A stretch of 42,255 nt of DNA from a virus. Numbering within the stretch: position 1 is the stretch's first letter; each line of letters starts with the position of its first letter. The translations under genes were made by a program, and so were the position numbers. Below the pieces are notes generated by a model. The model worked only from the letters and a program-made list of their open reading frames with translations, was not told where the DNA came from and made no database searches. The stretch is taken from positions 1 through 42,255 of IMG/VR virus record IMGVR_UViG_3300029922_000133. The stretch is one strand, 5' to 3'. This document shows positions 8,216 to 17,721 of the stretch, one piece after another.

Positions 8216-11031
8216 CGTCGTGTACTACAAGAGATCGCGTAAGGAATACGGCGACTGTAGAGAATGCTTTCAAGGATTTTACAGAGCTATATGTTAAGAA
8301 TCCTAACAAGGCACGTGAGCTTTTTCCACAAGTTGCGCAGTACATGGAGAATGTGTGGAGTAAGGCGTTCCCCCAGAGCGCTAAAGAATTACAGAAGGCA
8401 AGCACTGAATATGCTGATTGGCAGAAGAACGCGACGCCACTAGACCTCGTTAAATCGCAGATTAAGTTTGATAGGCCAGATTCCCCGCTTCAATGGTTTA
8501 AGAAGAAAATTGGCGAGATCTTCAACAAGGAATCTCTTGAGAGAAACTTCTTAAGCAAACTCGCTCCTATCCGGAAGATTTCCCCTCAAGCTGAACAGTA
8601 TGCGGAAGTATATGCCGGCGCTGCGGAAGCGGCTGTTACATATACAACTGAAGGAAGGTTTAAATACTCTGAAGATGGAAGGCGTAACGAGAAGACAGGG
8701 AAGAGCTTGTCTGAAATAGTTGAACCTGTGATCGATAACTACGAAGACGCGTCCGCTTACTTAGCAGCGCGTACGCGGTCAGAAGATCTTCGTAAGCAAG
8801 GAAAGACTGATTCAGCAAAGTATATTCAGGATGTCGCAGCAATGAGACAGGCGGAGAGACAATTCCCGCAGTTCAAAGAGTTTGGGAATGAATTTACTGA
8901 GTACATGAAGGATAATCTAGCCTTCGCCCGCGATGCACAATTGATCTCTCAAAAGTCATATGATCAGATGGTTAACTCTCACGAGATGTACGCTCCGCTT
9001 TATAGAGTAGTAGAAGGTTCGAATAGAGCTGGACTTGGAACTACAGGTGGAATGGAACCCAAAGATGCAGTGAAAGCGCGTACAAATGTGGAGTCTGGCT
9101 ATGACATACTCGATCCTATTCAAACAGCTTACAATAACTCAGCCTTGATAGTTGCGATGAGCGAGCGAAATGGTGTGATGCGCAAGCTTGCAAAAGATGC
9201 GAAAGGAACTGCGGCACAGGGCTTGTTTGAAGAAGTCACTACACCTAAGAAGTCCAAGGAAGAGCTGCTTAAATCTATTAAAGATAAGGGTCTTCCTGTC
9301 GAATACTTCAAAGATCTTCCGGCTGAAGTCATCGAGGTTCTCACAGAGAATCCAATTGTAAAAGGTGAGAACACCGTCAATGTATTCGAGGATGGAGTGA
9401 AGAAATCCTATGCTGTAGACCCAGCTATCTATGAGGCTATCAAGGGTTTGGGCACAGCGCGCGAGGGTGGAATACTCATGAAACTTATGAGCTATCCAGC
9501 GCAAGGGCTTCGCTTTGGGGCTACTATAACACCTGCTTATATGGCAAAAGCATTCATTAGGGATATCCCGCATGCTCTTACTACATCACAGTATGGACTC
9601 ACTCTTCCGGACATCGTGCGCGGAACTTTCAGTGCTTTCAAGAAAGATGCTTGGTATGAAGAGTTTGTTCGGAGTGGTGGTGCTTATTCATCGGCAAGCT
9701 CGCTGACTAGAGATGCTTGGTCAAAGAACATTGATCAAATGCGAAAGGCGAAAGACCGTGGGTTCTTCAAGCGCGCTGTTAAAGATAACTGGTTAGGCTT
9801 AAAGAAGATACAGGAATGGAACCACGCCTTTGAGAATGCTCCCCGCGTTGCAGAATTTCGCAAAGGGATAGAGAAAGGCGCTACACGTCAAGAAGCTGCA
9901 CATGCTGCGAGGAACATCACCCTGGACTTTCAAAAGAAAGGTGCTATCGCGGAAGTCGTCAACTCAATCGTCCCCTTCTCGAATGCTTTCATTCAAGGTA
10001 ATGCTCAGTTCGTTAAGTACATGAAGCCTAAAACAGATGCGAATGGCAACTACACCTTTAAAGATACAGCCGTTCCTTACTTACGCGCTATAGGCTACTT
10101 CGGCGTTCCGGCACTGATAAACTCAATGCTCAATGCCGACAACGAGCGCGTGCGCAATCAGGCTCAGTGGGAGCAGGATAGCTTCTACAACGTCGATATG
10201 GCTCCCTTCTACGATGATAAGAAGAATGCTCCTATCATTAAGATACCTAAGACTCAAGAGTTTGGTGTTTTCCTTGGAAATGCTATAGAGGCAGCCGTTT
10301 ATGCTATACATGATAAAGACCCGAAAGGATTCAAGACATTCGCCGAGGAAACACTAGCCGGCTACACAACCTCTAGGCTCTTCATCCCTACAGCCGTCGC
10401 GCCCGCATTGGAAGCTTGGGCTAACAAGATGTTCTTTTTTAACACACCAGTTGTGCCATATGGACGCGAAGGATTACTGCCTGCCGAGCAATTCAACGAG
10501 AGAGGCACTCAAGTGTTCGTAGATTTATCGCGTGGCCTGGCTAAGATATTCGGCGACGAGAACACATTCCGTCCGGCTGTCGTAGAGAACTACGTGAATA
10601 GATGGTCGGGAGCTCTGGGCACTTCGTTGATAGATGGCATTGACAAAGCCTATAAGATCATCGGTGGCACTGACGAGTTTAAAGCAGAAGACCTTAACTA
10701 CTTCCTCAAGTCGTTTTACACAGACTATCCCACTATGAGCGCTAAACCCATCCGGGAGTTCTTCGACAACTACAAGTCTACTGAGCAAGTGCATAAGACT
10801 ATACAGAAACTTGTGAAGGAAGGCCGTCAAGATGAAGCCGTAAAGTTAAATCAGAAATACAATAAAGTCCGACAAACTCCTACCTACAAAGCTGTGACGC
10901 GCATGATGCACTTCATGAAGGAAGTCAAAGCGTTAGATATGGACTCCGCACGAAAAAAAGAACTGATCTATCAGACAATGCTACAGCTTATTCAGGTAGC
11001 TGAACAAGCCAACAAGATCATGGATTTTTAA
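8212..11031 (+). CDS. Very large internal virion protein, LPD38-like polyvalent protein, 939 aa
   Basis: The ATG at 8212 overlaps the previous TGA and follows TGAGGTG. A GTG six bases upstream is a weaker alternative start. The long helical protein has features I associate with the large polyvalent-protein domain LPD38 of phages: NVESGYDILDPIQTAYNNS near residue 285, KAFIRDIPHALTTSQYGLTL near 440, and a hydrophobic stretch followed by PALINSMLNADNERVRN near 635. LPD38 regions are normally the C-terminal part of giant injected proteins. It closes the ejection-protein operon. An injected virion protein is the best reading. An enzyme domain was looked for and not seen. Confidence 0.6.
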   Translation: MTSCTTRDRVRNTATVENAFKDFTELYVKNPNKARELFPQVAQYMENVWSKAFPQSAKELQKASTEYADWQKNATPLDLVKSQIKFDRPDSPLQWFKKKIGEIFNKESLERNFLSKLAPIRKISPQAEQYAEVYAGAAEAAVTYTTEGRFKYSEDGRRNEKTGKSLSEIVEPVIDNYEDASAYLAARTRSEDLRKQGKTDSAKYIQDVAAMRQAERQFPQFKEFGNEFTEYMKDNLAFARDAQLISQKSYDQMVNSHEMYAPLYRVVEGSNRAGLGTTGGMEPKDAVKARTNVESGYDILDPIQTAYNNSALIVAMSERNGVMRKLAKDAKGTAAQGLFEEVTTPKKSKEELLKSIKDKGLPVEYFKDLPAEVIEVLTENPIVKGENTVNVFEDGVKKSYAVDPAIYEAIKGLGTAREGGILMKLMSYPAQGLRFGATITPAYMAKAFIRDIPHALTTSQYGLTLPDIVRGTFSAFKKDAWYEEFVRSGGAYSSASSLTRDAWSKNIDQMRKAKDRGFFKRAVKDNWLGLKKIQEWNHAFENAPRVAEFRKGIEKGATRQEAAHAARNITLDFQKKGAIAEVVNSIVPFSNAFIQGNAQFVKYMKPKTDANGNYTFKDTAVPYLRAIGYFGVPALINSMLNADNERVRNQAQWEQDSFYNVDMAPFYDDKKNAPIIKIPKTQEFGVFLGNAIEAAVYAIHDKDPKGFKTFAEETLAGYTTSRLFIPTAVAPALEAWANKMFFFNTPVVPYGREGLLPAEQFNERGTQVFVDLSRGLAKIFGDENTFRPAVVENYVNRWSGALGTSLIDGIDKAYKIIGGTDEFKAEDLNYFLKSFYTDYPTMSAKPIREFFDNYKSTEQVHKTIQKLVKEGRQDEAVKLNQKYNKVRQTPTYKAVTRMMHFMKEVKALDMDSARKKELIYQTMLQLIQVAEQANKIMDF

Positions 11032-11034
11032 GCT

Positions 11035-11056
11035 AAAATTATATAATTATAATTTT
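11035..11056 (+). promoter_or_regulatory. AT-only hairpin and possible -10 element before tail-fibre genes
   Basis: Nine-base arms AAAATTATA and TATAATTTT flank a TAAT loop in the 43-base gap before the fibre genes. The stem holds no G or C, so it is not a terminator. TATAAT at 11048-11053 could be a -10 box for fibre transcription, but no good -35 is visible. An AGGAG ribosome site follows at 11062. Confidence 0.3.
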
Positions 11057-11074
11057 ATAACAGGAGACATATGT

Positions 11075-11995
11075 ATGCCTAAAATTAATCAAGCAGGCTA
11101 TGAAGGACGAAGCGCAACAGCGACGGTCGCCGGGATAGTCAAACTCTCAGAAGTCGGTGGAAACGTTCCGGCTGCAACGACTTCAGTAGCTGGTAAAGCA
11201 GCCCTTGCCACACAAGCAGAAGTCAACACAGGTACAGTAAACAACAAGATCGTCACGCCGTTGACATTGAAAACGAACCTTACTACACCTCCTCCAATTG
11301 GTTCAGTCACACCAAATACCGGCGCATTCACTAATCTAACAGTCACAGGTACAGCTACATTTGTAGGTACTACTCTTCTAGGTGCAGTGAACATCAACAA
11401 CTCCGGATCCGGTATAACTACTATAGGCACTGGTGGAACTGGAGCAACGAACATTGGGAATGCAACAGGCGGAACTGCGATCACTGGCCCTGTTACTGTA
11501 AGTACTACTCTAGGCGTTACAGCTTTAAGCACGCTTGCTGCGACTAACATCGTTGGAACTACCAACATCAATATCTCCGGCGCTGCAATCACTACAATCG
11601 GTACAGGTGGTACAGGGGCAACTAGAATTGGTAATGCCACAGGAAACACTGCTGTCACCGGATCGCTTACAGCCACAACTACTTTAACGGCAACGCTTGG
11701 GAATATCACTGCGACAAACGGCAATTTATCACTGGCGACTGCGGGGAATAAAATTGTAATTGCTACAGGCTCTAACGCTTCAGTAGGAACTTCAGGAGTA
11801 ATGGCCGGAACACCCGGCGTAGTCACTGTAGCCACAACGGCGTGCAGCATTACAGCTAAAGTATTCTATTGTCGAGCAACAACAGGCGGCACTCCCGGTA
11901 ATGTCAGCATTACTGCACAGGATGGGACTGGATTTACTTTAACTTCCACCGGCAATGAAACATCAACATTTAACTGGTGGATTATCAATGCCTAA
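11075..11995 (+). CDS. Tail-fibre-like repeat protein, 306 aa
   Basis: AGGAG lies eight bases before this ATG. An ATG four bases earlier opens only a three-codon frame. The N-terminus has a phage-fibre attachment pattern (TVAGIVKLSEVGGN, ALATQAEVNTGTVNNKIVTP), as in many tail-fibre and collar proteins. Residues about 105-145 and 164-205 are two copies of a Gly/Thr-rich beta module with TTIGTGGTGAT and IGNATG cores. A beta-rich tip ends at FNWWIINA. It is the first of a series of repeat proteins that probably form the host-binding fibres or spikes. No hydrolase signature is visible. Confidence 0.7.
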   Translation: MPKINQAGYEGRSATATVAGIVKLSEVGGNVPAATTSVAGKAALATQAEVNTGTVNNKIVTPLTLKTNLTTPPPIGSVTPNTGAFTNLTVTGTATFVGTTLLGAVNINNSGSGITTIGTGGTGATNIGNATGGTAITGPVTVSTTLGVTALSTLAATNIVGTTNINISGAAITTIGTGGTGATRIGNATGNTAVTGSLTATTTLTATLGNITATNGNLSLATAGNKIVIATGSNASVGTSGVMAGTPGVVTVATTACSITAKVFYCRATTGGTPGNVSITAQDGTGFTLTSTGNETSTFNWWIINA

Positions 11996-12326
11996 TCTTC
12001 AATCGATAAGAGCTTTATTCGAGCCTATAAGAAGCGTGGCCTTTGGTGGAATATCCGGTACGTATGCAGCAGTGGGAACACCCCTTGCATTTCCTGCTCA
12101 CGCGTTCCGGATTATCAATAACACTGATGGAGATATGTTTTTCTCATTAGATGGAGTTGATAATCATTTGTTTGTACCCGCTTCATCTTTCGTGCTCTAC
12201 GATATTAGCGCTAATCATGATTTCGGAGCATCATTTTACATAAGTGCTCAAACACAATTTTATGTAAAACAGTCTACTGCTGCATCTAAAAACGCTGTCT
12301 ATATCGAAACAATTTATGGGAAATAA
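11988..12326 (+). CDS. Small virion-associated beta protein, 112 aa
   Basis: The ATG at 11988 is chosen because CTGGTGG precedes it by seven bases and the overlap with the fibre gene is only eight bases. The sequence (HAFRIINNTDGDMFFSLDG, then FVLYDISANHDFG) is an alternating beta pattern of a kind I have seen in small phage head or tail decoration proteins. Its tight linkage with fibre genes suggests a fibre connector or chaperone. Function is not known. Confidence 0.55.
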   Translation: MPNLQSIRALFEPIRSVAFGGISGTYAAVGTPLAFPAHAFRIINNTDGDMFFSLDGVDNHLFVPASSFVLYDISANHDFGASFYISAQTQFYVKQSTAASKNAVYIETIYGK

Positions 12327-12328
12327 TT

Positions 12329-13216
12329 ATGCATTTTGGACAAAAAAAAGAACAAGCTGGATCAATAGAGCAAAGATTAATTGCATTAGAATCTCTATTG
12401 CCTTTGATGGTTAGAAGAATCGAGCATGAACAAGTTTGTGCGACAGCTAATCATGTAGCTATAGATCATGCGCATACTAAAGGAAACTTAGAGAGCGTGA
12501 ATGAAAAGGCTGAAAAGGTAAAAGAAGCTATTGTTAAACTTTCAGAAGTTTTTCTAAAACATGTAAATGATTGTGAAGCTATTAATGCTAATCAATATCA
12601 AGGCATTGAAGTTTGTCACAGGGATATTTTACATCTCCAAGAGGTTCTGAAACAGTTTCATAAAGATCTATCGGCGATTGAAGATATCAACGATCATGCT
12701 GAAGAGAAGATTAAAGTACTCACGGACAATTGTATTGGATTTATGAAGTCGATCGAATTATTAAAAAAAGCCATTGATTCATTGTCTAATGAAATAAAAA
12801 GTCTTCGTTCGGATGTTTTTGCACAAGGCGTACAGGTTACCTCAAATTTCAAATACATTCAGAACAATGAAACACGAATGACGGTCTTGTCAAAAGAAGT
12901 GAGAGACATAGATCTGATTGTTCATAATATAGCGACCAAATTTCAGAATCAAATTTCAGACCTATCGAAAGATTTTGATGAAAAACTAAACCAATTTCAG
13001 TCTAAAGCTTCAAAGAAACTTGAGGAATTACGAAACATATCAATTCCTGATGAGCGCGAGATTATGAATAAAGTAGTTTCTTTGTTTGATCCGGTATGCA
13101 TGGATGCAAAGAACGCATGCTTAAGATCTGCAAACACAGAAACCAAGATGCTTCTGATGGATAAAAAAATTGAGAATATTAAACTACTTTTACACAGGCA
13201 TGAATTAGATAAATGA
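12329..13216 (+). CDS. Coiled-coil protein of the fibre cluster, 295 aa
   Basis: Almost the whole protein is predicted by eye to be helical, with long heptad-like runs (VNEKAEKVKEAIVKLSEVF, LLKKAIDSLSNEIKSLRSDV). It contains scattered Cys and His but no paired metal motif. It starts two bases after the previous stop and ends in an ATGA overlap with the next fibre gene. A fibrous shaft, spacer or assembly factor is a reasonable inference. No family was recognised. Confidence 0.6.
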   Translation: MHFGQKKEQAGSIEQRLIALESLLPLMVRRIEHEQVCATANHVAIDHAHTKGNLESVNEKAEKVKEAIVKLSEVFLKHVNDCEAINANQYQGIEVCHRDILHLQEVLKQFHKDLSAIEDINDHAEEKIKVLTDNCIGFMKSIELLKKAIDSLSNEIKSLRSDVFAQGVQVTSNFKYIQNNETRMTVLSKEVRDIDLIVHNIATKFQNQISDLSKDFDEKLNQFQSKASKKLEELRNISIPDEREIMNKVVSLFDPVCMDAKNACLRSANTETKMLLMDKKIENIKLLLHRHELDK

Positions 13217-13728
13217 GTCAAGCTGGAATACTCACAGTAGAAGAGTCTATTCTTCCTCCGGATGTGCCAATAAATTTTCAAGGTAATACTGGAACTGGTG
13301 CTTCAGCGGTAGACCATCTAATGAATATAGTTGGCATAGGAAGCATCTCAGTCGATACCACAGGAAATACAATCACTATCAGCGAGTCTGGTGGTGGTTT
13401 TGTGTGGCAAACTGTCACGAGTGTAAGCCCAACAAATCCAATTCAGATAGTGGCAAATAATGGATATATCTGCGATGGAGTCAGTTTAGTTACATTCATA
13501 CTTCCCCTTGCACCTACCTTAGGACAAAGTTTTACTATAATTAGCAATACTTCCAAGTTTTCAATTACCGAAAACGGCAGTCAGCAAATGAGAATTGGAG
13601 CAGCACTTACGACAGCGGGATCAGGAACAGCAAACAGTAATACTGTCGGAGACTACGTAGAAATGATCTATGTGGGTTTCAATCTTTTTATAAGCAAGTC
13701 CCCTCAAGGGACAATCACAATCTCATGA
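13213..13728 (+). CDS. Tail-fibre module protein, 171 aa
   Basis: A short N-terminal arm (ESILPPDVPINFQGNTGTG) is followed by a Gly/Ser linker (TISESGGG) and a C-terminal beta domain of about 100 residues. That domain has NGYICDG, a PLAPTLGQSFTII step and an MRIGAA...GTANS...GD pattern. The same pattern recurs in the next protein, so the two appear paralogous. It probably forms a receptor-binding or adaptor head of the tail. The function is inferred from the fibre context. Confidence 0.6.
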   Translation: MSQAGILTVEESILPPDVPINFQGNTGTGASAVDHLMNIVGIGSISVDTTGNTITISESGGGFVWQTVTSVSPTNPIQIVANNGYICDGVSLVTFILPLAPTLGQSFTIISNTSKFSITENGSQQMRIGAALTTAGSGTANSNTVGDYVEMIYVGFNLFISKSPQGTITIS

Positions 13729-13735
13729 GGTCTAT

Positions 13736-14269
13736 ATGGCAGCTACGGCAGCTAACGCACTAAATATTTCAACAGCTGGGATTCCGATATTCGATGGAAC
13801 AGCTACATTCACCGCGACCACTACAACGCAATATAACACTCTTGTTGGGGGAACTGGAAATGCGATCGTTAACATCGCAACAGGAACCACAGGACAGGTT
13901 CTAACGTCTGCGGGAAACGCGTCTAACCCATCCTACCAAACTCTACCATTCACACAGATGCCCTGGACAGACGAAACAACAAGTTTCAGTGCGGCAGTTG
14001 GAAACGGTTATTTTGTCACAGGAACAGCTACAATTACGTTGCCAGCTTCTCCTGCTCAAGGAAACGTCATCGCAATTATCATGGATGCCACAAACGTAGG
14101 GACCATTACAGCAAACACAGGGCAGACTATTCGCGTTGGAAACGCAGTTTCTGCAGCAGCTGGAACAGCCGCAAGCAATAAAAGAGGAGATGCACTTACC
14201 TTGGTATATCGCTCAGCTGATACGTCCTGGATTGCGCAGAACGTAGTAGGAACCTGGACGGTGACATAA
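13736..14269 (+). CDS. Tail-fibre module protein, 177 aa
   Basis: The N-terminus (ATAANALNISTAG, then FDGTATF) is shared with the following protein, and the C-terminal beta domain (NGYFVTG, TLPASPAQGNVIAI, IRVGNA, GTAASNKRGD) is shared with the preceding one. It is therefore a mosaic of two fibre modules. TGQVLTSAGNASNP is a common tail-fibre spacer. It is coupled to the next gene by a TAATG overlap. It probably assembles into or attaches to the tail spike. Confidence 0.6.
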   Translation: MAATAANALNISTAGIPIFDGTATFTATTTTQYNTLVGGTGNAIVNIATGTTGQVLTSAGNASNPSYQTLPFTQMPWTDETTSFSAAVGNGYFVTGTATITLPASPAQGNVIAIIMDATNVGTITANTGQTIRVGNAVSAAAGTAASNKRGDALTLVYRSADTSWIAQNVVGTWTVT

Positions 14270-14946
14270 TGGTAGCAACTCCAGCTAATGCAATAAATGA
14301 AGCAGGTGCAATTGGAGCTGTCTTGTTTGACGGAACTGCTACCTTTTCAACAGCAAATGGAACTGCGTCTCAGGTATTAGCGGGAAATGGCACAAGTTCA
14401 GCGCCAACTTTTCAAAGTTCTGCAAGTATAGGTGCTAGCTGGGTTTTGATACAATCTAAGACAGCTTCTAGTTCAGCAAATCTTGCCTTTACAACCAACA
14501 CAAATATCTATTCGACCTATGTATTTGTTTTCTGGGGAATTCAAGCAGGAACAAATACTGCAGTTTTTCTTTGCCAAATTTCTAACAATGGTGGATCGAC
14601 TTGGATTACATCTGGTTATTTAGCTGGTATGAACGCAGCAACTTACAATAGCACAACTTGGGGCAATTCTACTTCTGCTTCTGCATTTTCTCTGACTGGA
14701 AATATGCCGAGCGGAGATGCCAATAAAACGGCTAATGGTAAATTCTCAATAGGAAATTGTAATGTTGGTGCGGATGCATTTGCCTACGGAAATGTTGCCT
14801 ATTATGATTCTGGTACATCTACTCCACGCATGGGAGTAATAGGTGGACAAGCCGGAAGTACAGGAGCAAATGCTTTCAACTTTTTAATGTCTTCAGGAAA
14901 TATCGCAGCAGGAACAATAACTTGCTACGGCTTAAGAAACTCATAG
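14269..14946 (+). CDS. Tail-fibre module protein, 225 aa
   Basis: Residues 3-30 repeat the docking-like start of the previous protein (ATPANAINEAGAIGA, LFDGTATF), followed by SQVLAGNGTSSAPTFQ, a typical fibre spacer. The C-terminal domain is beta-rich with many Asn, Ser and Gly residues. The gene ends in TAG, and the next fibre gene is in the same frame only two codons further (TAG GTA AAT ATG). Occasional amber read-through would join the two into one long fibre. No enzymatic motif is seen. Confidence 0.6.
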   Translation: MVATPANAINEAGAIGAVLFDGTATFSTANGTASQVLAGNGTSSAPTFQSSASIGASWVLIQSKTASSSANLAFTTNTNIYSTYVFVFWGIQAGTNTAVFLCQISNNGGSTWITSGYLAGMNAATYNSTTWGNSTSASAFSLTGNMPSGDANKTANGKFSIGNCNVGADAFAYGNVAYYDSGTSTPRMGVIGGQAGSTGANAFNFLMSSGNIAAGTITCYGLRNS

Positions 14947-14952
14947 GTAAAT

Positions 14953-17706
14953 ATGCCAAGTCCACACGCCCCTACAAAATATCTAGGCCCTCAGGTCTTT
15001 TATCCGGCAACTGTTTCTCGCAACAGAAGACCGACTTCTACTGATGTAATACAGCCGGAAACAGGGAAGTATTACATAATCACAAGTTTGTGGCAAGTGG
15101 GAAAACAGCCTACCACAGGGACAGAAGGTGAAGTGTGGATACTCACTAAAATCGTGGCTAACGTCGCTTTTTGGGAACTATTCACTAGCGCAGCCACTGG
15201 AACTGTGGTTGGATTAATTGATAATTTCGGCACAGAGGTTTTACCTAGTTCATCCGGATTCATCAATCTTATCACAGCAAACACTACAGTAAAGTTTACC
15301 GGTGTTACACCTGTTATGACACAGGACTTTGGATTATCGAATTTAATATTAGGATCGAATGGCTCAGGAATTACTTCGGCAACATTCAACGTTGGCGTAG
15401 GAATGGGATGTCTTGCGGCAATAACGAGTTCTCCAGCTAACGTAGGAGTAGGTTTTGACTCACTCAATACAATTACAGGTGGATCTGGAGGCAATGTTGG
15501 TGTAGGTCACAGGAGCCTTTTTGCCCTTACTACTGGATCAGGTAACATCGGTATCGGAATTTCATCTCTAGAAACTATTACCGGGACTGTAAGCAACAAC
15601 ACTGCTATCGGATCACTAACATTGAATCATTTAGTTGGAGGCAGTTATAATATAGCCCTTGGATACACTTCAGGATCAGCATACTTTAACAACGAAACAT
15701 CTAACATCCTAATATCTAACGTTGGGTTAGCCTCAGAAAACAATGCGATCCGGATAGGTACTTCCGGCACTGGCAATGGACAGCAAGATAAATGTTACAT
15801 TGCCGGCATCGCAGGCGTTACTGTTTCTAACACTAACATCGTAACTATCGATACAGAGGCCGATCAATTAGGAAGTATAGCTTCTACTGCTTTCGGTCAG
15901 ACAATAACTGGTGATGATGGCGTGGCACTATCTCCCTCGGGAGGAAATTGGAATATCATTACAGGTTTATCTACTCATAATTCCGGATCATCTATACAGT
16001 TTACCGGTTCAGGATCAACATTAAAATTAAATGTAACAGATTCTAGTTTAAATACCCTAATCGGTAATTTCGCAGGTAATAACACTCTTTTATTTAGCGG
16101 AAATACTGGACTTGGTTATGGGGTTTTGACAGCTTTAACGAGTGGTGGGGACTGTGTTGCGATAGGTGCGTCTACAGGACCTAATGTGACAACAGGGACC
16201 TACAATTGCCTTGTTGGAACGCAATCAGCAGGTTTATTGACGACAGGAAATTCAAATAGTTTTTTTGGTAGTCAAAGTGGAAATTCCTTACTGACCGGAT
16301 CTTACAATGTAATAATTGGCGCTTTAGCTGGATCTTCTTATGTAGGTGCTGAATCGTCAAACATACTCATATCGAATTATGGAATGGTAACAACGGATAA
16401 TCATGTTATTCGGATTGGTACTCAAGGAACAGGTAACGGCCAACAAAGTTCATGCTATATTGCTGGAATTGTTGGAAATACTGTTTCAAGTGCTTCCTTA
16501 GTCACTACTGATACTGCTGCTGGAGTTAATCAAGGTCAAATGGGAGTTATCACAACGAGTAATAATGGTGTTTTGATTACCAATAATAGTGGTGTTCCTT
16601 CTTGGCTTGCAAATAGTGCTACGCCAGGATTTGTGCTCACTGCTAATTCCGGTGCGCCACCTTCATGGAAAGAAGCATCTTCACCGGAAGATGATGGTTT
16701 AAGTCAAAATCTTGGTATGACGTATTCTGCCGGAACTTTTAAGATCACTGATATATCAGGAAATACACTGAGTTCAACTAATCCTGCATATGTTTCAATT
16801 CCAAGCAGTGCAAATCCAGGTCAAATTTTATCTATAAAGATAGTTCAACCGTATCAGATTTTAGATTATAACAGCGGATCTTCTCAATTCGCGGGATGGT
16901 ATCCATATCAATACACAGGAAATAATTGGAATCAAGATAGACCTTTCTTTCTTTATGCGATTTTAAATTCTACGCCTGCAAGTGCTCCGGCGTTTGGAAT
17001 CAGTTTAAATCCAACTTGTACGAGTGCACCTTCAAGTGGATTAATCAACACATCAGCTTCCATCGTCTCTCAAGCGCCGAACAGCTTCTTCTTATTAGAT
17101 ATCAATACTGGTACACCAACTGCACCGACAGTAGCCAATTATGCCGGTAATCCATGCGTACTTGTAGGATCTTTCCGTATGCAAACAGGAAATGCGTCTA
17201 CAAATGATTGGGCTATCCAAACTTTAGGAAATACTGATGGTATAGGACTTTTCCAACAAGGAATATATTTTACTATGCCTCAAGGTGTCATGAATGCGGT
17301 GGCTAATTCATTCTTTTTACCAAATGGAGGAACTGCTCCAAGTAATGCTTCAAATAGGACATATATTTATAAAATAGATTTAACTGGAATGGTCTATGTG
17401 TTAATGAATTATACAGGGAATGCAAATGCAGGTGCAGGGAGTGTCACAACAAACTTATCTACTCCTTATCCGGGAATCAACTCATTTACTCCGTGTGGCG
17501 TTGGAATATTAGTCAATCCAAGTGGCTTTAATCAAATTTGGCCTTGTTATGTTAATACTGGAGACACGCGTTTCACCACACCTGGTAACACTATTCAATT
17601 CATTTACAATAACAGCACATCCAACCTGCTTTTAAATTCTCAAATAGGTGGAAGCGGAGCATATGACGTTCGATTTACTGCTCAATATCTTGCATTTAAT
17701 GGTTAA
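14953..17706 (+). CDS. Long tail fibre/spike with YadA-like beta-roll repeats, 917 aa
   Basis: The protein begins with a possible virion-binding arm (KYLGPQVFYPATVSRNRRP). Residues about 125-290 hold short repeats of the NVGVGHRSL and NIGIGISSL type, the pattern of left-handed beta-rolls in YadA heads and some phage fibres. After IRIGTSGTGNGQQDKCYIAG the whole unit is repeated with drift (second copy about residues 370-525, ending IRIGTQGTGNGQQSSCYIAG), an internal duplication. The last 300 residues form a different Asn/Pro-rich beta domain, likely the receptor-binding tip. It has only a weak ribosome site (AGG six bases before ATG). It is most likely the main host-recognition fibre. Confidence 0.7.
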   Translation: MPSPHAPTKYLGPQVFYPATVSRNRRPTSTDVIQPETGKYYIITSLWQVGKQPTTGTEGEVWILTKIVANVAFWELFTSAATGTVVGLIDNFGTEVLPSSSGFINLITANTTVKFTGVTPVMTQDFGLSNLILGSNGSGITSATFNVGVGMGCLAAITSSPANVGVGFDSLNTITGGSGGNVGVGHRSLFALTTGSGNIGIGISSLETITGTVSNNTAIGSLTLNHLVGGSYNIALGYTSGSAYFNNETSNILISNVGLASENNAIRIGTSGTGNGQQDKCYIAGIAGVTVSNTNIVTIDTEADQLGSIASTAFGQTITGDDGVALSPSGGNWNIITGLSTHNSGSSIQFTGSGSTLKLNVTDSSLNTLIGNFAGNNTLLFSGNTGLGYGVLTALTSGGDCVAIGASTGPNVTTGTYNCLVGTQSAGLLTTGNSNSFFGSQSGNSLLTGSYNVIIGALAGSSYVGAESSNILISNYGMVTTDNHVIRIGTQGTGNGQQSSCYIAGIVGNTVSSASLVTTDTAAGVNQGQMGVITTSNNGVLITNNSGVPSWLANSATPGFVLTANSGAPPSWKEASSPEDDGLSQNLGMTYSAGTFKITDISGNTLSSTNPAYVSIPSSANPGQILSIKIVQPYQILDYNSGSSQFAGWYPYQYTGNNWNQDRPFFLYAILNSTPASAPAFGISLNPTCTSAPSSGLINTSASIVSQAPNSFFLLDINTGTPTAPTVANYAGNPCVLVGSFRMQTGNASTNDWAIQTLGNTDGIGLFQQGIYFTMPQGVMNAVANSFFLPNGGTAPSNASNRTYIYKIDLTGMVYVLMNYTGNANAGAGSVTTNLSTPYPGINSFTPCGVGILVNPSGFNQIWPCYVNTGDTRFTTPGNTIQFIYNNSTSNLLLNSQIGGSGAYDVRFTAQYLAFNG

Positions 17707-17721
17707 AAAATATTTGATACA

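Noticed and set aside
8190-8240. Sequencing frameshift splitting one giant polyvalent protein
   Set aside because: The junction has a proper ATGA overlap with a GAGG site, and reading the other frames gives stops quickly. Kept only as a check in the findings.
11035-11056. Rho-independent terminator before the fibre genes
   Set aside because: The stem has only A and T pairs and is followed by a ribosome site.
11098-11850. 250-codon antisense frame in the fibre gene
   Set aside because: Caused by Thr/Gly repeats giving Val/Pro-rich antisense. No start signal, and inside an intact fibre gene.
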